DNA of 10,411 bases from assembly GCA_030600525.1 (NCBI GenBank), contig JAUVLX010000104.1, positions 1 through 10,411 of the forward strand, written 5' to 3'. The DNA is from Desulfobulbus sp. Lineage in GTDB: Bacteria; Desulfobacterota; Desulfobulbia; Desulfobulbales; Desulfobulbaceae. This document shows positions 1 to 7,201 of this stretch, piece after piece. A program made the position numbers and the translations under genes. Within the stretch, counting starts at the first letter, position 1. Every line of letters begins with the position of its first letter. The notes beneath the pieces were generated by a model, which ran no database searches, was not told the origin of the DNA, and saw only the letters and a program-made list of their open reading frames with translations.

Positions 1-2124
1 GGTGTGAAGATGCCAGAGGAAACCCTGAAGTGCGCCCTGGTACAGGCCGAGATCTCTCACGCCAAAATTCTGTCTATCGATGTTGCCGAGGCCGAGGCCA
101 TGGCGGGCGTGACCAAGGTCGTGACGCACAAGGATATCAAGGGCAAGAACCGCATCACCGGCTTGATTACCTTTCCCACCAATAAAGGTGACGGTTGGGA
201 CCGTCCTATTCTCTGTGATGAAAAGGTGTTCCAGTATGGTGATGCCATTGCCATTGTCTGCGCCGAAACAGAAAAAATTGCCAGGGAAGCTGCGAAGCTC
301 GTCAAGGTCGAACTTGAGCAACTGCCAGAATATATGAGTGCCCCTGCGGCCATGGCTGAAGATGCCATGGAAATCCACCCTGGCACTCCCAATATCTACT
401 TTACCCAGAAGGTCGCCAAGGGTGAGGACACTGCCCCTATCTTTGAAGGTGCCGACGTGGTGGTCGAGGGCGACTACTTCACCTCCCGCCAGCCGCACTT
501 ACCTATTGAAGCGGATGTGGGATTCGCTTACATCAACGATGAAGGTAAGCTCTGCATTCACTCCAAGTCCATCGGGCTGCACCTGCACCTGTACATGATA
601 GCACCTGGCCTTGGCGTGGAGCCAGAAGATATGGTTTTGGTTCAAAATCCAGCTGGCGGCACCTTTGGCTATAAGTTTAGCCCCACCATGGAAGCTCTTG
701 TCGGTGCAGCTGCCTTGGCCACAGGCCGTCCTGTATATCTTGGTTATGACTACTACCAGCAGCAGACCTACACCGGAAAGCGTTCGCCTCAGTTCACCAC
801 CGTACGCATGGCAGCCACCAAAGAAGGTAAACTCTTGGGTATGGAAACAGACTGGACCGTGGATCACGGACCTTACTCCGAGTTCGGCGATCTGCTGACC
901 ATTCGTGGTGCACAGTACATCGGTGCCGGTTACGACATTCCAGCCATCCGTGGTGAAGGGCGCACCGTGTGCACCAACCACGCTTGGGGCGCAGCCTTTC
1001 GCGGATACGGTGGACCTGAGGCAGAATTTCCATCAGAAGTGCTTATGGATGAACTGGCAGAAAAGCTGGGCATGGATCCTCTGGAACTTCGTTACAAGAA
1101 CGTATACCGTGAAGGGTCTACAACCCCAACTGGTCAGGATCCTGAGGTGTATTCCTTGCCGGAAATGCTCGACAAAATTCGTCCTAAATATGAGGCAGCT
1201 AAAGAGAAGGCCGCTGCTCACTCCACTGATGAAGTCAAGCGGGGAGTAGGGATTGCTGTGGGTGTTTACGGTGCTGGCCTTGACGGCCCGGACAGCTCAG
1301 AAGCAGATGCTGCACTTAATCCCGATGGCACTGTCACCATATTTAATTGCTGGGAGGATCATGGCCAAGGCGCGGACATGGGTACCCTGGGTACGGCCCA
1401 CGAGGCCTTGCGTCCCCTGGGCTTAACTCCAGACCAGATCAAGTTAGTAATGAACGATACCAGTAAGGCTCCAAATTCCGGTCCAGCTGGCGGTAGCCGT
1501 AGCCAGGTTATGACTGGGCAAGCAACTAAAAATGCTTGTGAGCTGCTTATTGAAGGCATGAAGAAGGCCTCCGGATCTTTCCGTACCTACGCCGAAATGG
1601 AGGCCGAAGGTCTCGACCTGCGTTACAACGGTAAGTTTACTGCTCCGGCTGGCGATTGTGATGAGAATGGTCAGGGCAACCCATTTTGCTGCTACATGTA
1701 CGGCGTGTTTATGGCTGAGGTAGCTGTGGAAATTGCAACCGGAAAGACCTCTGTGGAGAGTATGACCATGGTGGCTGATATTGGTAAGGTCAATAATTTT
1801 TTGATTGTTGATGGGCAGATGTATGGTGGCCTGGCACAGGGTATTGGCTTGGCACTGTCCGAGAATTACGAGGACATCAAGAAACACTCTACTCTGAAGG
1901 GTGCTGGTTTTCCTTATATCAAGCAGATCCCTGATGATATGGAAATCATCTATGTGGAGACTCCACGTCCTGACGGCCCCTTTGGAGCGTCCGGCGCTGG
2001 CGAAATTCCGCTGTGTGCTCCGCACCCTGCAATTATCAATGCAATTTACAATGCTTGTGGAGTTCGTATCAAAGAGTTGCCGGCACTGCCTGAGAAGGTA
2101 CTTGTCGGATTGCAAAATAAATAA
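1..2124 (+). CDS. mop: Molybdenum aldehyde oxidoreductase Mop, molybdopterin-binding part (5' end outside window)
   Basis: Oxidises aldehydes to carboxylic acids with water. Family: xanthine oxidase-type molybdenum hydroxylases; the D. gigas relative is a homodimer carrying molybdopterin cytosine dinucleotide and two 2Fe-2S clusters. The frame is open through base 1, and the first codons (Gly-Val-Lys-Met-Pro) align to an internal stretch of D. gigas Mop, so this is not a start. About 200 N-terminal residues, holding both 2Fe-2S domains, lie upstream. Counting Gly1 as residue 1, visible motifs are GGTFGYKFSPT (near 219-229), AFRGYGGP (R334), WEDHGQGAD (from 451), SGPAGGSR, and GASGAGEIPL, whose Glu668 aligns with the catalytic base. 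Similarity to D. gigas Mop is high throughout, ending at the same place. No signal peptide can be judged. The stop is TAA. It is 99 bases upstream of a tight gene string likely devoted to it. Identification is very secure; the true start is unseen. Confidence 0.96.
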   Translation, partial: GVKMPEETLKCALVQAEISHAKILSIDVAEAEAMAGVTKVVTHKDIKGKNRITGLITFPTNKGDGWDRPILCDEKVFQYGDAIAIVCAETEKIAREAAKLVKVELEQLPEYMSAPAAMAEDAMEIHPGTPNIYFTQKVAKGEDTAPIFEGADVVVEGDYFTSRQPHLPIEADVGFAYINDEGKLCIHSKSIGLHLHLYMIAPGLGVEPEDMVLVQNPAGGTFGYKFSPTMEALVGAAALATGRPVYLGYDYYQQQTYTGKRSPQFTTVRMAATKEGKLLGMETDWTVDHGPYSEFGDLLTIRGAQYIGAGYDIPAIRGEGRTVCTNHAWGAAFRGYGGPEAEFPSEVLMDELAEKLGMDPLELRYKNVYREGSTTPTGQDPEVYSLPEMLDKIRPKYEAAKEKAAAHSTDEVKRGVGIAVGVYGAGLDGPDSSEADAALNPDGTVTIFNCWEDHGQGADMGTLGTAHEALRPLGLTPDQIKLVMNDTSKAPNSGPAGGSRSQVMTGQATKNACELLIEGMKKASGSFRTYAEMEAEGLDLRYNGKFTAPAGDCDENGQGNPFCCYMYGVFMAEVAVEIATGKTSVESMTMVADIGKVNNFLIVDGQMYGGLAQGIGLALSENYEDIKKHSTLKGAGFPYIKQIPDDMEIIYVETPRPDGPFGASGAGEIPLCAPHPAIINAIYNACGVRIKELPALPEKVLVGLQNK

Positions 2125-2138
2125 TCGTTTTGCAGTAA

Positions 2139-2197
2139 GTTGTAGTCTTCACAACATCCCTCTGGATAGCTTTTCCCCCTTTGCTATCCGGTGGGGT
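2139..2197 (+). promoter_or_regulatory. Two adjacent inverted repeats between mop and the accessory genes
   Basis: The first repeat is GTTGT (2139-2143) with ACAAC (2151-2155), a weak 5-bp stem. The second is perfect over 7 bp, GGATAGC (2164-2170) with GCTATCC (2183-2189), loop of 12. It can be extended outward through 2156-2163 and 2190-2197 with wobbles and one mismatch. No clean T-run follows, so it is not a classic intrinsic terminator. It could be an RNA processing or stabilising hairpin, or a partial terminator that sets lower expression of the downstream genes relative to mop. The pairing is seen; the role is inferred. I see no convincing sigma-70 promoter in 2125-2223. Confidence 0.5.
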
Positions 2198-2212
2198 ACT
2201 TGTTTCAACAAT

Positions 2213-2218
2213 AAGGAG
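2213..2218 (+). promoter_or_regulatory. Ribosome binding site of the FAD/FeS fusion gene
   Basis: AAGGAG sits five bases before the ATG at 2224. It fixes that start and is one of the strongest Shine-Dalgarno sequences in the window, as expected for the first gene after the intergenic gap. Confidence 0.8.
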
Positions 2219-2223
2219 CAACT

Positions 2224-4494
2224 ATGGAGCAGAAGGAACTGCGGGCATGGGAAGCCCTCTGCATTCAGGAAGAGCCACCGGCCTGCAGGGCAGGATGCCC
2301 TTTAAATGTAGACGGACGATCATTTGCCAGCGCCATGGCGAAAGGCGAGTGGAGTTCGGCTAGAGCGGTCCTTGAAAAGTCCATGCCAATCGGTGGTGTC
2401 ATCGCTCGAATTTGCGAAGCTCCATGTGAACAATATTGCCTGAGAAAGGATATTGGCGGTGCCGTCGCCCTTAGCGCCCTTGAGCGGACCTGTGTTGAAA
2501 ATGCTCCTGTGCGCAGGAAAGTGTTCCGCCTGCCTGCTCGTCCTAAAAAAGTTATTACCGTCGGCGGCGGACCATCGAGCCTGATAGTTGCCTTTGACCT
2601 GGCAAAAAAAGGGTATCCGGTCACGGTTTATTTTGGTGGTGAAAAACCGGGAGGTTCCTTCAATGATTTCCCTGAGGAAACACTGCCTCAAGCTGTAATT
2701 GAAGAAGAACTGAGTTACCTGGAAAAACTTGGCGTTGTGTTTAACCCGATCGTAAATTTCAGCCCAGATTGTATAGCCTCAGCAGACAGCATCTATGTCG
2801 GTCAAGATGATATCCTGCCCGAAACACTCACCTTTACAATTCAAAATCCAGACAGCGAGACCTTCGCCCTTGCCGAACAAGGCTGGTTTACCGGAGGAAT
2901 GAGTGATAAAGAACATCGCTATCAGCTCATAACCAATATCTCTGAAGGAAGGCAGGCCGCGATTTCCATAGATCGTTACCTGCAGAAGGCATCACTTACC
3001 TCTGGCCGGGCTGCACTCAGAAACGGCAAAACAAAGCTGTATACCCGAACCGACCACATTCCTTCGCTTCAAAGAAAAACTCCGGCTTCCACTACCGGGT
3101 ATAGCCGTGATGAAGCAATAGAAGAGGCAAAGCGATGCATTAACTGCCAATGCCTGGAATGCGTCAACCACTGCCAGTATCTCGAAAAATTCGGGGCTTT
3201 TCCCAGGGTATATGCCCGACAAATTTATAATAACTCCGCCATTGTCAAGGGCACCCACATGGCGAATACGCTTATCAATTCGTGTTCGCTGTGCAGACAG
3301 TGCGAGAAAGTGTGCCCCAACGATTTTTCAATGGCTGATCTTTGCCTCGAGGCGCGGCAAACAATGGTCCGTGAAAACCGGATGCCGTCTTCGGCACACT
3401 GGTTTGCTCTTGAGGAAATGTACTCTGCCAAGACAGAAGGCTCGCTTGTGCGGCATGCACCTGGAATAGAGGCAAGTAAGGCCCTTTTTTTTCCTGGCTG
3501 CCAACTGGGAGGGATTCGGCCTGAACAGACTCTGCGTCTGTATGAGCATTTACTGGAGCTCCAGCCCCTGACAGGGATCTGGATCGACTGTTGCGGGGCT
3601 CCAGCACACTGGGCAGGCAGGGAGGAGGCGTTTGCAGGGATTATTCAACAGATGGAAAAGGTTTGGCAGGAAATGGGTCGCCCTAGGGTTGTGACGGCTT
3701 GTTCGACCTGTCTGAAAATGTTTCGTGACCACTTGCCTGCTGTGTCGGTGGAATCTGCCTGGGGTGTAGTTGCTGAGCATGTTTCTGTCGATGGTGCTCC
3801 TTTGGAAGCGGTGGCGATTTCTGATCCGTGTACAGCCAGAGATGATACAGAGACCAGAGCGGCAGTGCGAGCACTGCTGAAAGGTCTTGGCAGGGTGGAT
3901 GCTCCCCTGGCTATGTCTGGACAGTTAACCGAGTGTTGCGGATTCGGTGGTCTGATGGACTGTGCCAATCCTGAGCAGGCACGCCAGGTGGCAGCCGCAA
4001 GGGTCGCCCAGACTGATGCTGAGATTGTAACCTACTGTGCCATGTGTCGTGATCAACTGGCAAGGACCGGCAAGCCTGTTTCCCATATCCTTGATCTGCT
4101 GTTTAGCGACCTGGCTCATCCGGCAGATGAAAGACCGCAGTCTATTTCGGCGAGAAGGGTAAATCGACGTCAGCTCAAATCGGAGTTGCTGAGCAGGTAC
4201 CCTGCCGAAGAACAGGCAGGTAAAGAAGCCTGGGAAGCATTGGAGCTGATAATACCTGAGACTGTGGCTGTGATGATGGAAGAGCGGAGAATCCTGGAAG
4301 ACGACATCCGAAAGGTACTCTATGCCGTAGCAAATGGTGGGCAGCGTTTTATTCACGATGAAAGCGGCCTTGAGATAGCCTCTGGCGTCCTGGGTTCGGT
4401 CACCTTTTGGGTGGAATATAAGGTGGAAGAGGATCAATACCGGCTGGAACGCTGCTGGAGTCATCGAATGGTGATGAGGAGAGAAAAGGCATGA
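2224..4494 (+). CDS. Pyridine nucleotide-disulfide oxidoreductase-like / dicluster / CCG-domain fusion protein (DVU_1558-like)
   Basis: A 756-residue cytoplasmic redox fusion. Domains in order: a GltD/DPD-like ferredoxin region at ~10-95 (Cys13, 21, 25, 64, 68, 72); an FAD-binding Rossmann start at ~109-137 (VGGGPSSL); a return strand at ~220-255 ending in EGRQAAISIDRYL; a 4Fe-4S dicluster at ~305-364 (Cys305, 308, 310, 313, 317 and Cys354, 357, 360, 364); two HdrB/HdrD-type CCG domains (FFPGC426, CC456-457, Cys493, Cys496; then Cys536, CC571-572, Cys605, Cys608); and a ~110-residue C-terminal domain after ~645 that I do not recognise functionally. The GltD-type NAD(P)H domain appears missing, since only ~85 residues separate the FAD start from its return strand. 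This suggests electron transfer between flavin, FeS clusters and a thiol or quinone-like partner, perhaps as acceptor for Mop. I recall NCBI naming such proteins pyridine nucleotide-disulfide oxidoreductase/dicluster-binding protein. Its TGA overlaps the next ATG. Confidence 0.88.
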   Translation: MEQKELRAWEALCIQEEPPACRAGCPLNVDGRSFASAMAKGEWSSARAVLEKSMPIGGVIARICEAPCEQYCLRKDIGGAVALSALERTCVENAPVRRKVFRLPARPKKVITVGGGPSSLIVAFDLAKKGYPVTVYFGGEKPGGSFNDFPEETLPQAVIEEELSYLEKLGVVFNPIVNFSPDCIASADSIYVGQDDILPETLTFTIQNPDSETFALAEQGWFTGGMSDKEHRYQLITNISEGRQAAISIDRYLQKASLTSGRAALRNGKTKLYTRTDHIPSLQRKTPASTTGYSRDEAIEEAKRCINCQCLECVNHCQYLEKFGAFPRVYARQIYNNSAIVKGTHMANTLINSCSLCRQCEKVCPNDFSMADLCLEARQTMVRENRMPSSAHWFALEEMYSAKTEGSLVRHAPGIEASKALFFPGCQLGGIRPEQTLRLYEHLLELQPLTGIWIDCCGAPAHWAGREEAFAGIIQQMEKVWQEMGRPRVVTACSTCLKMFRDHLPAVSVESAWGVVAEHVSVDGAPLEAVAISDPCTARDDTETRAAVRALLKGLGRVDAPLAMSGQLTECCGFGGLMDCANPEQARQVAAARVAQTDAEIVTYCAMCRDQLARTGKPVSHILDLLFSDLAHPADERPQSISARRVNRRQLKSELLSRYPAEEQAGKEAWEALELIIPETVAVMMEERRILEDDIRKVLYAVANGGQRFIHDESGLEIASGVLGSVTFWVEYKVEEDQYRLERCWSHRMVMRREKA
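4477..4481 (+). promoter_or_regulatory. Ribosome binding site of the small CXXC protein
   Basis: AGGAG lies inside the end of the preceding gene, nine bases before the ATG at 4491. It supports that start over the in-frame ATG at 4518, which has no comparable site. Confidence 0.6.
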
Positions 4495-4700
4495 ATCTGA
4501 GTTTTATACCTGCAGACATGAATTGGACGTGTCAGCCATGTGGAGAAAAGCTGCAGCCAGGAATGGTCGAGTTGGACTATATGGGTAATGTGTTCAGGGT
4601 GGAGCTTCCGGTGTGTCCCAAATGTTCCGCAGTCCTTATATTTGAAGATCTGGCCATTGGGCGGATGTTGGAAGTGGAGCAATTATTGGAGGATAAATGA
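4491..4700 (+). CDS. Small two-CXXC (zinc-ribbon or rubredoxin-like) protein, DVU_1557-like redox protein
   Basis: A 69-residue soluble protein with two cysteine pairs: Cys14-Gln-Pro-Cys17 and Cys42-Pro-Lys-Cys45. They are separated by about 24 mainly beta-compatible residues and followed by an acidic helix (ends EVEQLLEDK). Four cysteines in this spacing would hold one Zn or Fe ion, as in zinc ribbons and rubredoxins. I recall the family name DVU_1557 family redox protein, with no established function. The start overlaps the previous stop (ATGA at 4491-4494) and the stop overlaps the next start (ATGA at 4697-4700), so translation should be coupled on both sides. It could carry electrons for the radical SAM enzyme or be a structural or metal chaperone partner; neither is shown by the sequence. 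Confidence 0.85.
   Translation: MNLSFIPADMNWTCQPCGEKLQPGMVELDYMGNVFRVELPVCPKCSAVLIFEDLAIGRMLEVEQLLEDK
4688..4692 (+). promoter_or_regulatory. Ribosome binding site of the methyltransferase gene
   Basis: GGAGG, four bases before the ATG at 4697 and inside the 3' end of the small CXXC gene. The match is strong but the spacing is short. Confidence 0.65.
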
Positions 4701-5407
4701 AGCCGCTGTATCTGGCTGATCCTGTACGTGAAGTACTGGGAACAAGTTTGCGGCCAGGAGGCGAGGCGCTCACCCAGCGTATGATTGAGTTGACCCGTCC
4801 TGCAACCGGAGATTTGTTGCTCGATGCAGGTTGCGGTGGTGGAACGAGTATGATGTTGCTGCGCGAGAACGTTACATGTCGGGCCGTTGGAATCGATTTC
4901 GATCAAGGGCTGGCAACAGAGGCTCAGCATAACGGATTAAGCGTTGCCCAGGCCGATATGGCACAGTTACCGCTGTTAACCGGTACGGTGGACACTGTAC
5001 TGTGTGAATGTGCTTGGAATCTCACTGATAAACAACAAGCGTTGGCAGAATTTGTTCGGGTGCTGCGTCCGGGAGGCCTGTTGGCATTGAGTGATATTTA
5101 TCTTCGTAACCTGGAGGATGAACATTGCAAGGGCGCATGGCCCAATCGTTCCTGCTTTTTCCAGGCAACTGATCTGGAGACCGTTCGGGAAATGGTGAGC
5201 AAGGCAGGTTTTGAAATATTGCAACTGGAAGATCACAGTTCGCTTCTTAAAAGAACTGCGGCGGAGTTTGTCTTTGCCCATGGATCCTTGCAGGGATTCT
5301 GGGAGGCTGTCATGGGAGATAGCAAGCGGGCAAAGGCGGCTTGCATAGCTTCAGCAGCCACCAGGCCCGGTCTTTTTTTGCTTATTGGACAACGGAAAAA
5401 AGCATGA
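4697..5407 (+). CDS. Class I SAM-dependent methyltransferase (DVU_1556-like)
   Basis: A 236-residue Rossmann-fold methyltransferase. Motif I is LLLDAGCGGGTS at residues 40-51. The acidic residue ending strand 2 is in VGIDFD (Asp67). QADMAQLPL (86-93) is motif II, and RVLRPGGLLALSDIY (121-135) is the usual post-motif region. The order resembles the UbiE/arsenite methyltransferase branch (Methyltransf_11). A CXC at Cys103/Cys105 falls where these enzymes place substrate-side residues, and other cysteines are scattered. No membrane segment is seen. It is translationally coupled on both sides (ATGA at 4697-4700 and at 5404-5407). I recall it as the DVU_1556 family methyltransferase, possibly also called TrsM, always near the radical SAM protein TrsS. 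The substrate is unknown: a small molecule, a cofactor precursor or a thiol/metalloid are all possible. Confidence 0.87.
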   Translation: MKPLYLADPVREVLGTSLRPGGEALTQRMIELTRPATGDLLLDAGCGGGTSMMLLRENVTCRAVGIDFDQGLATEAQHNGLSVAQADMAQLPLLTGTVDTVLCECAWNLTDKQQALAEFVRVLRPGGLLALSDIYLRNLEDEHCKGAWPNRSCFFQATDLETVREMVSKAGFEILQLEDHSSLLKRTAAEFVFAHGSLQGFWEAVMGDSKRAKAACIASAATRPGLFLLIGQRKKA

Positions 5408-5838
5408 ATGAATATGATTTTAATATCCTGCGGCTTGCTGGTCAAGGGTACTGCTGTGCGCAGATTGTGGTGCAGCTTGCCCTAGAGTTACAGGGAAAAG
5501 AAAACAGGGGGCTCGTCCGTGCCATGTCAGCCTTGTGCCATGGCTTTCCTGATAACAGGGGAACGTGCGGAGCGTTAACCGGAGCCGCCTGTCTGCTTGG
5601 TAATTATGCAGGTAAAGGGGCACCAGAAGAGGAAGAACATGAGCGGCTTGCCCTGATGCTTGCAGAGCTTGGTGAATGGTTTGAGCGTCAATACGCATCG
5701 CTTTATGGCGGTATCTCCTGCAGTGACATTGTTGATGATGGCAAACCGGATACTACTGTTTGCGGAGGTCTTGTTTCTGCGTGTTATGGTCAGGCAATGA
5801 CGATTCTGGTGGAGAACGGCTTTGACCCGGAAGACTGA
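5404..5838 (+). CDS. C-GCAxxG-C-C family protein (DVU_1555-like)
   Basis: A 144-residue protein of the C_GCAxxG_C_C family, widespread in anaerobes and thought to bind a metal or redox cofactor through conserved cysteines. Visible signature: GYCCAQ (Cys17-Cys18), Cys45, GTCGALTGAAC (Cys55, Cys63), GISCSDI (Cys106), VCGGLVSAC (Cys120, Cys127). The classic motif has one cysteine before CAQ-type residues; here two are adjacent. The first residues (NILRLAGQGYCCAQIVVQL) form the usual N-terminal helix. The ATG at 5404 overlaps the methyltransferase stop. A longer in-frame reading starting with TTG at 5341 is possible but would overlap the methyltransferase gene by 67 bases, so it is rejected. In other genomes members are fused or adjacent to redox proteins. 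Here it sits between a methyltransferase and a radical SAM enzyme, consistent with electron delivery or metal handling (inference). Confidence 0.86.
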   Translation: MNEYDFNILRLAGQGYCCAQIVVQLALELQGKENRGLVRAMSALCHGFPDNRGTCGALTGAACLLGNYAGKGAPEEEEHERLALMLAELGEWFERQYASLYGGISCSDIVDDGKPDTTVCGGLVSACYGQAMTILVENGFDPED

Positions 5839-5839
5839 A

Positions 5840-7201
5840 ATGGATGTCGAAATCCTCCACCAGGTTGAGAGTGTTTGTCCGGTATGCCTGGAACGGATAC
5901 CTGGACATTTGGTACGTCGTGGAGAGTCCGTCTTCTTAGAGAAGAGCTGTCCGGAGCATGGCCCTTTTGCTGCCACGGTCTGGAAGGGTGAACCCGCGTT
6001 TTCTTCCTGGTTCAGGCCTAAGATTCCTTATTATGGCGGTGCACGAGAACAAACAGGAAGGGGCTGTCCCTTTGATTGCGGGCTCTGCGAGCGCCACACC
6101 CAGCGAACCTGTACAGCGCTGGTGGAGATAACCTCGCGTTGCAATCTGAACTGTCCGGTCTGCTTTGCGGACAGCGGTAAAGGTACTGATCTTGACTTGG
6201 ATACCATAACCCAGATGTTTGCATCTATTATGACCAGGACCGGTGGCTGCAACCTGCAGCTTTCAGGAGGAGAACCAACTGTTCATAATGATTTGGAGCG
6301 TGTTGTCGGATTGGCGAAAGAGGCTGGTTTTACTTTTATCCAACTCAATACCAACGGTATCCGACTCGCCGAGGATCCGCAGTTGGCGTTTCGACTTAAG
6401 AACGCCGGTCTTTCTTCGGCCTTTTTGCAGTTTGACGGAGTGGATGACAACGTCTTCCGCACGCTTCGCGGGCGTGAACTCTTTGCCGTCAAGTGCAGGG
6501 CTATTAACAACCTGGCCGATGCAGGTATCGGGATTGTACTGGTGCCAACCGTAGTGCGTGATGTGAATATGGATCAGCTCTGGGAAATCGTCCGGTTTGG
6601 CCTGGAACGCCAACCCTATGTTCGCGGAGTGCATTTTCAGCCCATGAGTTATTTCGGGAGATTCCCAGTTGATTTTGTACCGGATCATGTAACCCTTCCT
6701 GAAGTGATGAGCGGCCTGGCCATGCAGAGCGATAATCTGCTGCAGGTTGATGATTTTCGTCCTCCAGGATGTGAGCATGCCCTTTGTTCATTTTCGGCCA
6801 AGTATATGCAACAGGATGATGGTCGCCTGATGCGCCTTGGAAGTCAGAGCTGTGACTGCACACCCGTGCCTGCTGAGCAAGGTGCTTTGACTTCCATTGG
6901 TGTAACAGCCAGACAGTGGGCAGGGGTTGCCAATGAATCCCAGAACTCGCATGTGCAACCTGTCGATGAATTTGATCGTTTTCTGCAGCGAGCTAGGACC
7001 CATACCTTTTCAATTTCAGGCATGGCCTTTCAGGATTGCTGGTCTCTGAATCTTGAGCGGTTGCAGGGGTGCTGTATACATGTGGCCAGGCCAGATGGCA
7101 GGCTCATCCCCTTTTGCAGTTTCAATCTTACTGCTTGTGATGGGACCTCTCTTCACCGTCCTTCCCCGAATCTTTCCAGTACAGGACAGCAAAATGGATA
7201 A
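5840..7201 (+). CDS. trsS: Radical SAM protein TrsS, Tes/MJ0619-like multi-cluster enzyme
   Basis: 453 residues from ATG 5840, one base after the preceding stop and six after GGAAG (5829-5833). A TTG at 5822 with GGAG at 5811 would add six residues and cannot be excluded. An N-terminal rubredoxin/zinc-like knuckle is seen (CPVC at 13-16, CPEHG at 37). A CPFDCGLC motif (Cys76, 80, 83) with Cys91 precedes the radical SAM CNLNCPVC (Cys101, 105, 108). SGGEP at 142-146 contacts SAM in the family. GCEHALC (Cys311, Cys316), Cys338/Cys340, a CC pair at 411-412 and IPFC (Cys426) follow. The CPxDCGLC...CNLxCPVCFA layout and the C-terminal IH-A-PDGRLIPFC block resemble archaeal tetraether-lipid synthase (Tes, MJ0619), which uses several FeS clusters to join unactivated carbons. 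I recall the family as radical SAM (seleno)protein TrsS; no in-frame UGA is present here. Substrate unknown. Confidence 0.87.
   Translation: MDVEILHQVESVCPVCLERIPGHLVRRGESVFLEKSCPEHGPFAATVWKGEPAFSSWFRPKIPYYGGAREQTGRGCPFDCGLCERHTQRTCTALVEITSRCNLNCPVCFADSGKGTDLDLDTITQMFASIMTRTGGCNLQLSGGEPTVHNDLERVVGLAKEAGFTFIQLNTNGIRLAEDPQLAFRLKNAGLSSAFLQFDGVDDNVFRTLRGRELFAVKCRAINNLADAGIGIVLVPTVVRDVNMDQLWEIVRFGLERQPYVRGVHFQPMSYFGRFPVDFVPDHVTLPEVMSGLAMQSDNLLQVDDFRPPGCEHALCSFSAKYMQQDDGRLMRLGSQSCDCTPVPAEQGALTSIGVTARQWAGVANESQNSHVQPVDEFDRFLQRARTHTFSISGMAFQDCWSLNLERLQGCCIHVARPDGRLIPFCSFNLTACDGTSLHRPSPNLSSTGQQNG

Noticed and set aside
4..12. GTG at 4 and ATG at 10 as the start of the aldehyde oxidoreductase
   Set aside because: The frame is open through base 1 and the residues before and after align with the interior of D. 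gigas Mop; the 2Fe-2S domains must lie upstream.
1444..2115. Minus-strand open frame of 223 residues inside mop
   Set aside because: It lies antisense to a strongly conserved gene, has no recognisable motif or ribosome binding site, and is explained by the codon use of the sense strand. The same holds for the other antisense frames in the window.
2164..2189. Hairpin as a classic intrinsic terminator after mop
   Set aside because: The stem is fair but no U-tract follows, and the downstream genes have no clear promoter of their own.
1901..2305. Plus-strand frame spanning the mop end, the gap and the next gene's start
   Set aside because: It overlaps two secure genes out of frame, and its product has no family features.
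3485..3492. Run of eight T in the redox fusion gene as a possible programmed frameshift
   Set aside because: It encodes the conserved Leu-Phe-Phe before PGC of the first CCG domain, the zero frame continues through all later domains, and no stimulatory structure is evident.
5822..5839. TTG start for trsS
   Set aside because: Possible with GGAG at 5811, but ATG 5840 has its own GGAAG and starts closer to the family's first motif; kept only as an alternative.
7053..7193. N-terminal extension of the CoA ligase with an apparent membrane segment
   Set aside because: It is an out-of-frame reading of the conserved trsS C-terminus; the PaaK-like protein begins naturally at ATG 7194 after AGGA.
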